Shown here: piece after piece, positions 17,849 to 25,796 of the stretch
Position numbering within the stretch: position 1 is the stretch's first letter
Layout of the letters: each line of letters begins with the position of its first letter
Source of the DNA: Planomonospora sp. ID82291
Lineage (GTDB): Bacteria; Actinomycetota; Actinomycetes; Streptosporangiales; Streptosporangiaceae
NCBI RefSeq assembly: GCF_015711645.1
Contig: NZ_JABTEX010000003.1
Location: 744,001 to 808,000 of the forward strand
Direction of reading: 5' to 3'
DNA: 64,000 bases
Made by a program: the position numbers and the translations under genes
Notes under the pieces: model-generated
Told to the model about the DNA's origin: nothing
What the model saw: only the letters and a program-made list of their open reading frames with translations
The model's database searches: none

Positions 17849-18838
17849 TCATTTCACGCTGACGTCCAGGAAGATCGGTTTCTTCCCGGCGAACAGCGGG
17901 GTCCCGTCCGCGCTGGTCATCTTCCAGAAGATCTTGCATCGGGCCGGGCGGTCGGCGGCGCGGACGCGCACCGCGATGTCGACGACCTCACCCGGCGCGG
18001 TCGGCTCGATCTCGACCCGCTCGGGAGCGCGGCACGGAGCGGTGTTGATCCGGGTGAGGTACCGCCCCTGCCAGGGAACGGCTCCGGCGTTGCGGATCCG
18101 CCACACCTTGGTGAAGCGCTCCCCCCTGCGCACCTCGGTCCCGTCCGGATACGTGACATCCCCTTCGAAGAGGGAGTCGTCGCGCAACACCGCCGTCCAT
18201 GCCGACGGCTCGGGCGGCGCGCCTCCTTCCCCCGTGTCATCGCCGTCGAGCGGCGAGAACAGGATGACCATCGCGCCGGTGCCACCCGCGAGAACGGCGG
18301 ACAGCACGCTCAGGACGGCCGGCTTGCCGATGCGGAACGACCGTGCGGCCGGAACGGACCTCTTCCCCACCGGCCCGTTCCCCACCGGCCCGTTCCCCAC
18401 CGGTCCATTCCCCACCGGTCCATTCCCTGCCGGCCCGTTCCCCACCGGCCCGCCCTCCATCGCGGAGGAGGCCGGCAGGCTCTCGGTCCTGGCCTGCTCC
18501 CAGTACGCCCGCCACTCCCGCTCGGTCTCCCGCTCGTCCTGTCCCAACCGGCCGATCGCGAGGACCCGGACGAACTCCCACGTCGTCTCCCAGCTCGGGA
18601 GCGTCCGCCCCCGGGCGGCCGCCGCCAGCGACGACTTCGAGGCCGCCGCTCCCAGACTGGACGACATCTCCGCGAAAGACGGATCTCCCGCTCTCTCCTT
18701 GAGCTCCCAGAGCCGGTGCGCGAGCAGCGCCACCGGGCTGGAGTCCGGATCGGGCCGGGCGGGCCTCCGCCCCCGCCGTGGCCCCGGCTTCTCCGGGAGC
18801 GAATCCGGTGACCTGCGCACGTCCAATGGCTCCGGCAT
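17849..18838 (-). CDS. HTH-type membrane protein with extracellular NBR1-Ig-like domain
   Basis: Start ATG 18838 (MPEPLDVRRSPDS) is chosen; the frame is open upstream to 19024 but with weak starts. About 329 aa. An N-terminal helical domain (SPVALLAHRLWELKERAGDP, WETTWEFVRVLAIGRLG) resembles the HTH-containing module of many actinomycete proteins. A Gly/Pro/Val/Asn pentapeptide tract (GPVGN repeated about six times) leads to one transmembrane helix (AVLSVLSAVLAGGTGAMVIL). The outer part is an NBR1-type Ig fold (VRRGERFTKVWRIRNAGAVP, then PTAPGEVVDIAVRVRA). Such proteins combine a cytoplasmic regulator-like domain with an outside ligand-binding fold. Signalling or cell-envelope function is inference. 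Confidence 0.7.
   Translation of the reverse strand: MPEPLDVRRSPDSLPEKPGPRRGRRPARPDPDSSPVALLAHRLWELKERAGDPSFAEMSSSLGAAASKSSLAAAARGRTLPSWETTWEFVRVLAIGRLGQDERETEREWRAYWEQARTESLPASSAMEGGPVGNGPAGNGPVGNGPVGNGPVGNGPVGKRSVPAARSFRIGKPAVLSVLSAVLAGGTGAMVILFSPLDGDDTGEGGAPPEPSAWTAVLRDDSLFEGDVTYPDGTEVRRGERFTKVWRIRNAGAVPWQGRYLTRINTAPCRAPERVEIEPTAPGEVVDIAVRVRAADRPARCKIFWKMTSADGTPLFAGKKPIFLDVSVK
18362..18447. repeat. 15-bp tandem repeats inside the NBR1-Ig protein gene
   Basis: About six copies of a 15-base unit (plus strand, GGCCCGTTCCCCACC-like) encode the GPVGN linker repeats. The period is a multiple of three, so copy-number change would lengthen or shorten the linker without a frameshift. Confidence 0.8.
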
Positions 18839-19098
18839 CCCCCACCCGTTCTGGTCGGCACCGCATTCCATCCGCACCTGCGGATCCGGCGCGACCCTTT
18901 CCGGCAACAGTTTCCGAACCGAGGAGATTACCGGAATTCGTCGGGATGCTTCTCCGTAGCCGCCCATGGCGTCACCGCCGCGGGGATTCGACGCGGGCCT
19001 ACGCGGACCTTCACGGACCTTCACTGGCCATCGCGGACACTCCGGCGGAGGGGTACGGCGTGCGCTGCGCCGTACCCCTCAAGGCCGACCGCGCGGGG

Positions 19099-19440
19099 TC
19101 AGGCGCGGCCTCCGTCGGTGATGGAGACGATCGAGGCGGTCTGGAACTTCTTGTGCCCCTTCCCGTCGGCCCCGACGACCGCCGTGTACGACTTGGTGGT
19201 CCAGCCCAGGCTGTACTTGATCTTCAGCTTGCGCTTGTTGTCGCACCGGTTGTGCCAGTACACCGTCACGGAGGTGTTGCCGTCCCCCCACGACCAGGCG
19301 AAGCAACCGGCGACGCCCCGGTGGACCTCCGCCGACGCCGGAGCCGCGGTGCCGACGCCGAGACCGGCGACGGCGAGGGAGGCGGCCACGACGACGGCGG
19401 CGCGGGTGCGCAGGTTCGTCCTACGGGAATACGCAGACAT
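19099..19440 (-). CDS. Small secreted protein, paralogue of the next gene (two-cysteine version)
   Basis: Start ATG 19440 with AAGGAG a few bases upstream; 113 aa. A Sec/Tat-like signal peptide (MSAYSRRTNLRTRAAVVVAA ... TAAPASA) leads to a mature protein of about 75 residues. It carries WSWGDGNTSVTVYWHNRC, DNKRKLKIKYSLGW and a Gly/Lys turn (VVGADGKGHKK). The same SWGDGN..TVY..N.C..KR core is present in the gene at 19635-19982. This copy keeps the first cysteine pair but lacks the second. A tendamistat (alpha-amylase-inhibitor)-like beta fold is possible from the spacing, but this is inference. Function is unknown. Confidence 0.7.
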   Translation of the reverse strand: MSAYSRRTNLRTRAAVVVAASLAVAGLGVGTAAPASAEVHRGVAGCFAWSWGDGNTSVTVYWHNRCDNKRKLKIKYSLGWTTKSYTAVVGADGKGHKKFQTASIVSITDGGRA

Positions 19441-19634
19441 GGAGGTCTCCTTGTTCGATGAGTGTGGTCTTCTGGATGCGGTCACCGCACCGGTACGGCG
19501 CATCCGTCCGTCCGGCCCGGCGCGCGGTCGCACCCGGGACGGAGCGGCGCGTCCGGCGACCGCGGAGGATCGATCGACGATGTGCCATGAGTCCTCACGG
19601 CTTACGGATCACTTCGACGCAGACTCCGGATGAG

Positions 19635-19982
19635 CTAGCAGCTGCCGGGCAGCGTCACCTTGTTGGGCATGCTGTTATCGATCTTCTTGCTGCCCTTGCT
19701 CTTGGCGCCGACGGTGAAGCACTTGTAGAAGATCGTGCCGTTCTCCCGGACGAACTGCAGCTTGACGGCCCGCTTCTGGTTGCAGTGGTTGTTGTAGTAC
19801 ACGGTGGTGGTCACGTTGCCGTCACCCCAGGAAACGTTGATCTTCTCTCCGCTGGGCGACGCGCACGCGGCGGACTTCCTGTGGACGTCGGCGGAGGACT
19901 CCGCGGTGCCGGCGGCGGCGACGGACGGGACGCACAGCACGGCGAGAGCGGCTACGGCAGGCGCCAGTTTCCTGTAGTTCAA
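19635..19982 (-). CDS. Small secreted four-cysteine protein, tandem paralogue
   Basis: Start TTG 19982 is preceded by GAAGGAAG; 115 aa. The signal peptide is LNYRKLAPAVAALAVLCVPS ending near AAAGTA. The mature part has four cysteines in order (C-ASPS, NNHC, YKC, GSC) with spacings of about 27, 21 and 27 residues, plus SWGDGNVTTTVYYNN. Two sequential disulphides (C1-C2, C3-C4) on a small beta sandwich is the tendamistat topology, so an enzyme-inhibitor-like fold is possible. Sequence identity is too low for me to claim it. It lies 194 bases upstream of its paralogue on the same strand, indicating tandem duplication and divergence. Confidence 0.7.
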   Translation of the reverse strand: MNYRKLAPAVAALAVLCVPSVAAAGTAESSADVHRKSAACASPSGEKINVSWGDGNVTTTVYYNNHCNQKRAVKLQFVRENGTIFYKCFTVGAKSKGSKKIDNSMPNKVTLPGSC

Positions 19983-20230
19983 GGTGGCTTCCTTCGTTTT
20001 TCCGACACGGCCCGGCCGGCTCGGTGGCCGGCGCGGGAGGGCGCGGTCGCGGTCGGGAACCGCGAGCGCCGGGATCTCCGCCAGCTTGCCCGCCGCTCCC
20101 GGTCCGACCAAGCGATCTCCGTCCAGAGCTGCGGCTCTGGACCGACTTTGGACTCTGGACAACCGGCTTTGGACTTTGGACAAATGGGGAGCCGCCCCCG
20201 AGCGTCACCGAGAACGCCCCGTCCTGGAGG

Positions 20231-20710
20231 TCATCGGCCGGGCCAGAGCCCGGTGAGCGCCAGCGCCTCCTCTGGCGTCGAGGCGTACTCGACGCCGGGG
20301 ACCGGGCGCCCGTCACCGTCCAGGATCCGCCAGCCGCCGAACTGGACCACGGGGACGCCGCCCCGGCGCATCGCGAGCGCCAGTTCCGAGAGCGTGCCCC
20401 ACGACCCGCCGATGACGATCACGGCGTCGCCCGAGTTGACGATGATGCCGTTGCGCGCCTCCCCGACACCGGTCGGGATCACGATGGACAGGTCCCGGCA
20501 GGCATCCCGCCTGTCCTCCCCCGGCAGGACACCCACCACCGTCCCGCCCGCCGAGCGGGCCCCGGCCGCCACGGCGGCCATGACCCCGGTGTGACCACCG
20601 CAGATCACCACCGCTCCGCGCTCCGCCAGCAACCGGCCGACCTCGCGGGCGTTGGACTCGTCCCCGCTCGTGCAGTCGCGCGGGCCGCACACCGCCACCT
20701 GGATCGCCAC
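20231..20710 (-). CDS. SLOG/LOG-like nucleotide-binding protein (TIGR00725 type)
   Basis: 159 aa from ATG 20710. It has a Rossmann-like fold of the DprA/LOG (SLOG) superfamily: [33 protein letters not shown] (the GGxxGxM nucleotide loop), VVGVLPGEDR, and AVIVIGGSWGTLSELALAMR (GGxGTxxE). LOG enzymes release cytokinin from its ribotide, and other SLOG proteins bind nucleotide second messengers. The small single-domain size fits the TIGR00725 group, whose function is not settled. It is divergent from the RecB-like nuclease, with 253 bases between their starts. Confidence 0.8.
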   Translation of the reverse strand: MAIQVAVCGPRDCTSGDESNAREVGRLLAERGAVVICGGHTGVMAAVAAGARSAGGTVVGVLPGEDRRDACRDLSIVIPTGVGEARNGIIVNSGDAVIVIGGSWGTLSELALAMRRGGVPVVQFGGWRILDGDGRPVPGVEYASTPEEALALTGLWPGR

Positions 20711-20927
20711 AACGGGATCCTGTCAGCGAACGGCGGTCACCGGCCCCGAGACATGGGATGGGCGGCGAACACCGGGTGCCGGCCGAGGGACACGGGGCAG
20801 GCGGTGAGCGACGCGGCCGGCCCGAGCGGAGTGGCGCGTCCTGGAGGCCGTCTTCCGGGACGTGCGCCGTCGGGGCCCGTCGGCGGCCCCTTCTCTCCGG
20901 AAGCCCCACCGCACGCACGAGAGGTGC

Positions 20928-20933
20928 TATAGA
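20928..20933 (+). promoter_or_regulatory. Candidate -10 element upstream of the RecB-like nuclease
   Basis: TATAGA stands out in very G+C-rich DNA 31 bases before the start codon. No convincing -35 hexamer is visible 16-18 bases upstream. An AGGAG ribosome-binding site follows just before ATG 20964. Confidence 0.3.
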
Positions 20934-20963
20934 TCTTACGGACCGTGACCCCCAGGAGACCCG

Positions 20964-22748
20964 ATGCCCCTCCACACCGAGCTCACCGGCAACCCGGACG
21001 TCGTCCGGCTCTCGGCGAGCGCCCTCGACCGCCGCGAGCGGGACTGCCCCGCGTCCGCCGCCGCCAAGGCCTATCCCGCGATGCGGCCGGTGGTCCGCGA
21101 CCGGCGGCGCTACCCGCCGTGGGCCTCCTTCCCGCTCGGCCTGGTCGTCTCGGCGCTGGACTTCGTCGAGCACGACGGCTACGACCCGGACGTCGCGGCC
21201 GGGATGGCGGTCGAGGAGAGCCGTGATCCGGTGCACCGGGGCGTGGCCCGCTGGGTCCGGCACGCCTGCCGCACCTACGTGGAGACGTCGGAGAGCCTGG
21301 CCGCCGAGCTGGCCGCCGAGGGCGTCGAGCTCCACCTGGACGGCCGGCCCCGGGTGGTGCAGCACGGCACGCGGGGCGCCTCGGCGGTGGAGATGCGCGC
21401 GCTGACCGCGTGGGGCCGCTGGTACGCCTCGCCGGACGGCTCGGTCGTCGAGTTCCGCCGGCTGCGGATGCGCCGCCCGGCGGGACGGCGCAGCGACCAC
21501 TCCACGCTCGCCATGGCCTACGTCGCGGCGGCCGGGGACCGGGTCGTCGACCCCCGCGACGTCTACCAGGCCGTTCCCATCCCGGTCGAGGGCGGCGGGG
21601 TGCGGCCGCAGCGGATCCGGGTGGTCGAGATGGGCCTCACCGACGCCGACGCGCGGGTGCTCGTCGACGCGGCCCCCGAGGAGGTACGGCAGGCGTACCT
21701 GGCCTCCGTCCGGCCGGTGGCCGCGCGGCTGCTGACCGACGACCGCCGTGCCCCCGGGTCCGGCTGCGCCGAGTGCAGGCTGTTCGGGTCCTGCGAGGCG
21801 CTCGCCCGGACGCCGGGGCTGCTCGGGCTGTCCGGCCCCGGGACGCACCGCCGTACCTGGTCGGTCACCACGGCCCGGCAGTACCAGGTCTGCCCCGCCC
21901 AGTCGCACCTGCGCGACCTGCGCCTGCCCGTGGAGGAGGCCGAGGGCTCGGCGGTCCGGCGCGGGCTGCTGGTGCACCGGTGGCTGGAGACCGCCCACGG
22001 CAGGCCGGGGAGTCGGCCGTGCACGCTCGACGACCTGCCCGACCCCACCGGGAGTTTCCGCGGCCTGGCCGAGCAGGTGATGAGTCCGGGCGAATACCGG
22101 CAGATCTGGCCCTACCTGGTCCAGCACGTGGACGTGTGCCCGCTGCGCGGTCCCGGGGAGATCACCGGCGTCGCGCCGGAGCCGAGGGTGGCCGCCTACG
22201 ACTCCGCGGCCGACGTCGTGGTCGTCGCGAATCCGGACCTGCTGCGCCGGGTGGACGGCCGTCTGGTCTACCGGGAGCAGAAGACCTCGCTGACGGACCG
22301 CGGCATCACCGCGGAGAACGCCCTGGAGCTGGTCCCGCAGCTCGCCCTGGCGGTCTGCCTGATCGCGGGCGGCGTCTTCGGGGACACCGCCGGGACCGTC
22401 GAGCTGGAGCAGCTCACCCCGGCGTCGGGCACGGTGATCGAACTCGACGCGGCCGACCCCGGGGTGGTCGCCGCCGCACGGGCCGTCCTGGCGGAACTGG
22501 CCGGTCCCTGGCACCGGGACACCGCCTTCCGGGCGAACCCGGGGCCCTGGTGCCGGTTCTGCCCCGTCTCCCGCTGGTGCGGCGACGCCTCCCGGGCGGA
22601 CGAGGGACCCTTCATGACGGTCGACGGCCTGGTGATCGACCCGGTCACCGGCGAGATCCTGGAGTCGCCGGGCTGTACGACCAGCCGGGTCGAGGCGGTC
22701 ACCGGCGTGCTCACCGGGGCGGAGGACGACGACGCGCCGCCCTTCTGA
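20964..22748 (+). CDS. PD-(D/E)XK (RecB/Cas4-like) nuclease family protein with cysteine cluster
   Basis: 594 aa from ATG 20964, after an AGGAG site. The C-terminal ~300 residues look like a RecB-type nuclease. There is an early cysteine in TTARQYQVCPAQSHL (about 309), RRGLLVHRWLE, an aspartate in VVVVANPDLLRRVDG, and the E-x-K catalytic motif in VYREQKTSL (about 435). A closing CRFCPVSRWC (529-538) together with the early Cys could bind an Fe-S cluster as in Cas4 and AddB. The N-terminal half is unfamiliar, with another Cys pair (CAECRLFGSC). No helicase gene is next to it. It is divergent from a SLOG gene, so the partner process is unknown; DNA repair or defence are the likely options. Confidence 0.75.
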   Translation: MPLHTELTGNPDVVRLSASALDRRERDCPASAAAKAYPAMRPVVRDRRRYPPWASFPLGLVVSALDFVEHDGYDPDVAAGMAVEESRDPVHRGVARWVRHACRTYVETSESLAAELAAEGVELHLDGRPRVVQHGTRGASAVEMRALTAWGRWYASPDGSVVEFRRLRMRRPAGRRSDHSTLAMAYVAAAGDRVVDPRDVYQAVPIPVEGGGVRPQRIRVVEMGLTDADARVLVDAAPEEVRQAYLASVRPVAARLLTDDRRAPGSGCAECRLFGSCEALARTPGLLGLSGPGTHRRTWSVTTARQYQVCPAQSHLRDLRLPVEEAEGSAVRRGLLVHRWLETAHGRPGSRPCTLDDLPDPTGSFRGLAEQVMSPGEYRQIWPYLVQHVDVCPLRGPGEITGVAPEPRVAAYDSAADVVVVANPDLLRRVDGRLVYREQKTSLTDRGITAENALELVPQLALAVCLIAGGVFGDTAGTVELEQLTPASGTVIELDAADPGVVAAARAVLAELAGPWHRDTAFRANPGPWCRFCPVSRWCGDASRADEGPFMTVDGLVIDPVTGEILESPGCTTSRVEAVTGVLTGAEDDDAPPF

Positions 22749-22760
22749 GGGTTCCCGCGC

Positions 22761-22925
22761 CTTCCGGTCACCGGGATCGCTCTCCGCGGCCCCGCCTTCC
22801 GGTCACCAGGATCGCCCTGCGGATCGCCCCGCCGGCCGAGCACCGGGACCGCCCTGCGGATCGCCCCGCCGGCCGAGCACCGGGACCGCCCTGCGGGTCG
22901 CCCCGCCGGCCGGTCACCGGGACCG
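22761..22925. repeat. 37-bp tandem repeat array downstream of the nuclease gene
   Basis: Four to five imperfect copies of a G+C-rich unit (CACCGGGACCGCCCTGCGGA followed by TCGCCCCGCCGGCCGAG), with a period of 37 bases in the best copies. The array lies between convergent genes and its last copy covers the stop codon end of the DUF418 gene at 22914. There are no unique spacers, so it is not a CRISPR. Confidence 0.8.
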
Positions 22926-24077
22926 CTGCGGGGCCGCGGAGAGCAGGGTGAGGCGTCTCAGCGCCCATTCGACCGGGCCCTGCCGGTGGCGGCGCAGCCA
23001 CCAGGCGCTCAGCGTCAGCAGGACCGCGTAGATCACCGCGGCCACGCCCATCACCGCGATCGGGGGCAGCTTCCCCGCCAGCGCCAGGCCGTACCCGGTG
23101 AAGACCAGGCAGGCCAGCACCGACTGGCCGATGTAGTTGGAGGCCGCGACCCGGCCGGCCGGGGCCAGCGCGCCGCCGGCCGCCGGGAACCGCCGCACCA
23201 GGGCCAGCAGGATGACCACGTAGGCGGCCGACAGCAGCGGGGAGGTCACGTTGTTGACCGCCAGGCCGACCAGTTCCACGGCGCCGCCCGCCTGGGACGA
23301 CCAGGTGAAGAAGACCGCGGCGGGCAGGCCGACGCCGTAGCCCAGCCACAGGATCCGGGGCGCCAGGTGGGCCCAGCGCTCCCGCTCCTCCAGCAGCCGC
23401 GACTTCCCGGCCGCCAGTCCGAACAGGAACAGCGCCATCGCCATCGGGCCCTGGCCGAGCCACACGAACGCCGCGAGCATCGGGTAGGTCTCGACCTGGA
23501 ACCGCAGGAAGTCCAGCGGCCCGCCGGTGACCAGCGCCTCGGCCCGCGCGGCGGCGGCCGTGTCGGGGAGCGGGGCCGCCGCGCCGCTCGGGTCGAGCAG
23601 GACGAGCCCGGCGAGCAGGAGCCAGACCGCCGACATCACGCCGATGATCCAGCAGCCGGCCTTGACGGCGGTCCTGGGTTCGATGCCGCGCATCGTCAGC
23701 AGCAGGAGGCCGAGTGCGGCGTAGAGGGTGAGGATGTCGCCGATCCAGAGCAGGAACCCGTGCACCACCCCCAGGGCGAACAGGCCCAGGCAGCGGCGGA
23801 CCATGCGGGACGTGACCTTCTCGCCCCACGAGCGCATCTGCAGGGTGAAGGAGTAGCCGAACAGGAACGAGAAGATCACGTAGAACTTGGTCAGCACCAG
23901 GGTGCTGACGACGAGGGCGACGGGGCCTTCGCTGATGGGCAGGGTGCCGACGCCGAAGGCGTATCCGGGGTCGGCGAGGAAGCCGATGTTGGCGATCAGG
24001 ATGCCGCCCAGCGCGAAGCCCCGCACGGCGTCGATCTCGTGAATGCGCCTGGACGCCGGCGCCGCGGTCTCGATCAT
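22914..24077 (-). CDS. DUF418 family multi-pass membrane protein
   Basis: Start ATG 24077 (MIETAAPASRRIHEIDAVRG); 387 aa. The opening RIHEIDAVRGFALGGILIAN is the hallmark of the YeiB/DUF418 group, and the C-terminal DUF418 region carries GRVAASNYIGQSVLACLVF and LSAWWLRRHRQGPVEWALRR. Ten or so hydrophobic segments are visible, for example LILTKFYVIFSFLFGYSFTL-like and LGLFALGVVHGFLLWIGDI. The family is predicted to be membrane transport- or acyltransferase-like, but no reaction is established. It is convergent with the nuclease gene through the repeat array. Confidence 0.85.
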   Translation of the reverse strand: MIETAAPASRRIHEIDAVRGFALGGILIANIGFLADPGYAFGVGTLPISEGPVALVVSTLVLTKFYVIFSFLFGYSFTLQMRSWGEKVTSRMVRRCLGLFALGVVHGFLLWIGDILTLYAALGLLLLTMRGIEPRTAVKAGCWIIGVMSAVWLLLAGLVLLDPSGAAAPLPDTAAAARAEALVTGGPLDFLRFQVETYPMLAAFVWLGQGPMAMALFLFGLAAGKSRLLEERERWAHLAPRILWLGYGVGLPAAVFFTWSSQAGGAVELVGLAVNNVTSPLLSAAYVVILLALVRRFPAAGGALAPAGRVAASNYIGQSVLACLVFTGYGLALAGKLPPIAVMGVAAVIYAVLLTLSAWWLRRHRQGPVEWALRRLTLLSAAPQRSR

Positions 24078-24200
24078 GTCCTCGATGCTAGGAACCCCGT
24101 GTACGGCGCACATCGGACTTCGGACGGCGGTGGTGCGACCAAAGTCGACGGCGGCCGTCCGGTCCCGGCGGCAGGGACCGGACGGGACGATCACCCGGGT

Positions 24201-25397
24201 TCAGGTGGCGGTGGAGATGACCACGCGGCGGTTCTTCGCCCGCCCCTCCTCGGTGGCGTTCGGCCGGACCGGCCGGCCCTCGCCGTACCCGGTGGCCTCC
24301 AGCCGCGAGCGGTCCAGCCCTCCCCTGGTCGTCAACCAGTCCAGGACGGCCTGCGCGCGGTCCCGGGACAGGGTGAGGTTGTAGGCGTCCTCTCCCTGGG
24401 AGTCGGTGTGGCCGTCGATGCGGATGGTCGCGTCCGGAGCGGCCTTGCGGGCGATCTGCCGGGCGATGCGCCTCAGCTCGGCCGCGGCGGCCGGTTTGAC
24501 GGCGGCGCTGTCGAAGTCGAACAGGACATCCGCGTCGAGGCTGAAGGCGATCGTGTCCTCGCCTTCCAGGACCTCGCTCTCACCGGCCTCGTACGCCTTC
24601 AGCTCGGCCGCGCGGATCTCCACGGCCCTCACCTCCACCGCGGGCACCTCCACCGCGGGCACCTCCACCGCCGGAATGCACTCCCTGCGGTCGTTGCACG
24701 TGTACGGCCGGATGAGGAACGGCCGGATGACGAAGTGACGGATGATGTACGGGCGGATGATGTACGGCCGGATCACGTACGGGACGAATCCGCCGCCCTT
24801 CGGCTCGGCCTGGCACACCTCGGGCGCCGAGACGCCTTCGGCGCGGACCGCCTCGGCCCTGACGGCCTCGGCCCGTACGGGGTCGATCTCGATGCCCCCC
24901 GCGTTCACGCCCGGGATCTCCACCGCGGGGATCTCCACGGCCGGGATCGTCACCGGCGGGATGCTCGCCGCGCCCAGGCAGCCGCCGGGGGCGGGCTTGA
25001 TCTCGGTGCACTGGGCGGGAACCCGCTGGGCCGGGATGTCCACTCCGGGGATCGTGGCCGCCGGTATCCTCTCGCCGCCGATCACGGCCTCGGGGATGTG
25101 GACCGGGTCGGCGTGCACGGCCGGGATCTCCACCGCGGGGAGGAGCTCGCCGTGGGGGCAGGCGGTCGGCTCGGCGGTGGGCTGCGGCGAGGCGGTTCCC
25201 CGCTCCGCGGCTGCGGACGAGGAGCCCGCGGCCGGAGGGGTGGGGGTCGAGACCGCGTGAGACCGGTGCTCCCGGTCGCCGTCACCGCCGGTTCCGATCC
25301 TGCTTCCGGTTCCGGTTCCGCTTCCGGCCGGCGACAGGCCGCAGGCCGCCAGCGTGGCCACCAGCAGGGCGGAGACGACGGCGATCACTGCTCTCAT
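24201..25397 (-). CDS. OmpA-family lipoprotein with peptide repeats
   Basis: 398 aa from ATG 25397. The signal peptide ends in the lipobox LAAC, predicting a lipid-anchored outer-face protein. The middle is built of short repeats: AVEIPAVEIPGV-type, RAEAV-type, a run of five V/I-I-R-P-Y/F units around residues 205-230, then AVEVPAVEV-type. The last ~115 residues are an OmpA/Pal-like peptidoglycan-binding domain: FDFDSAAVKPAAAAELRRIA, IRIDGHTDSQGEDAYNLTLS, ALEATGYGEGRP-like and EGRAKNRRVVI. In a monoderm this would tether the membrane to the wall. The repeat blocks may be fibrous spacers spanning the wall (inference). Confidence 0.85.
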   Translation of the reverse strand: MRAVIAVVSALLVATLAACGLSPAGSGTGTGSRIGTGGDGDREHRSHAVSTPTPPAAGSSSAAAERGTASPQPTAEPTACPHGELLPAVEIPAVHADPVHIPEAVIGGERIPAATIPGVDIPAQRVPAQCTEIKPAPGGCLGAASIPPVTIPAVEIPAVEIPGVNAGGIEIDPVRAEAVRAEAVRAEGVSAPEVCQAEPKGGGFVPYVIRPYIIRPYIIRHFVIRPFLIRPYTCNDRRECIPAVEVPAVEVPAVEVRAVEIRAAELKAYEAGESEVLEGEDTIAFSLDADVLFDFDSAAVKPAAAAELRRIARQIARKAAPDATIRIDGHTDSQGEDAYNLTLSRDRAQAVLDWLTTRGGLDRSRLEATGYGEGRPVRPNATEEGRAKNRRVVISTAT

Positions 25398-25796
25398 GCG
25401 CGGTCCTTCCCTTGTGCGCCGGCTCCCTTGTGCGCCGACGAGACCGGCATCGGGTCACGGACCCCGTGGGTGCCCTCGCCGGATGAGAGGTCACCGAAGG
25501 AACGGTAGGCCCAGAGAGCTCCCGCAGAACATCACCCCCGGTTTGAAACCCGGCTCCACCTTCCGCGGTAGCGCGTCTCCACCTGCCGCGGTAGGCCGCG
25601 GCAGGAAGGCGACCGGCGGGCGGCGGGCGGCGGCATCGGAGCCCTTCCGCCCGCCGGCGCCTGCTTCGGCACGCTGGGAGGGCTCGGGGGATCGGCGCAT
25701 CCGCCGCCCGCCGGCCGCCTTCCTGTGCACCTCCGCCGCGCACCGGTACATGATGGCCTCGATGCCCGCCGCCGAACCCAGACGAGGACCCCGATC
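25398..25796. other. Divergent intergenic region without a gene
   Basis: About 400 bases between the OmpA lipoprotein and the glycohydrolase. No frame has actinobacterial codon bias. Short direct repeats (CCGCGGTAG-type, around 25565-25600) are present. It should contain two divergent promoters, but I see no clear hexamers. Confidence 0.5.

Noticed and set aside
22761..22925. CRISPR-like array of 37-bp repeats
   Set aside because: The copies are directly adjacent without unique spacers, and no cas gene is in the window apart from a Cas4-like fold that lacks any adaptation partners.
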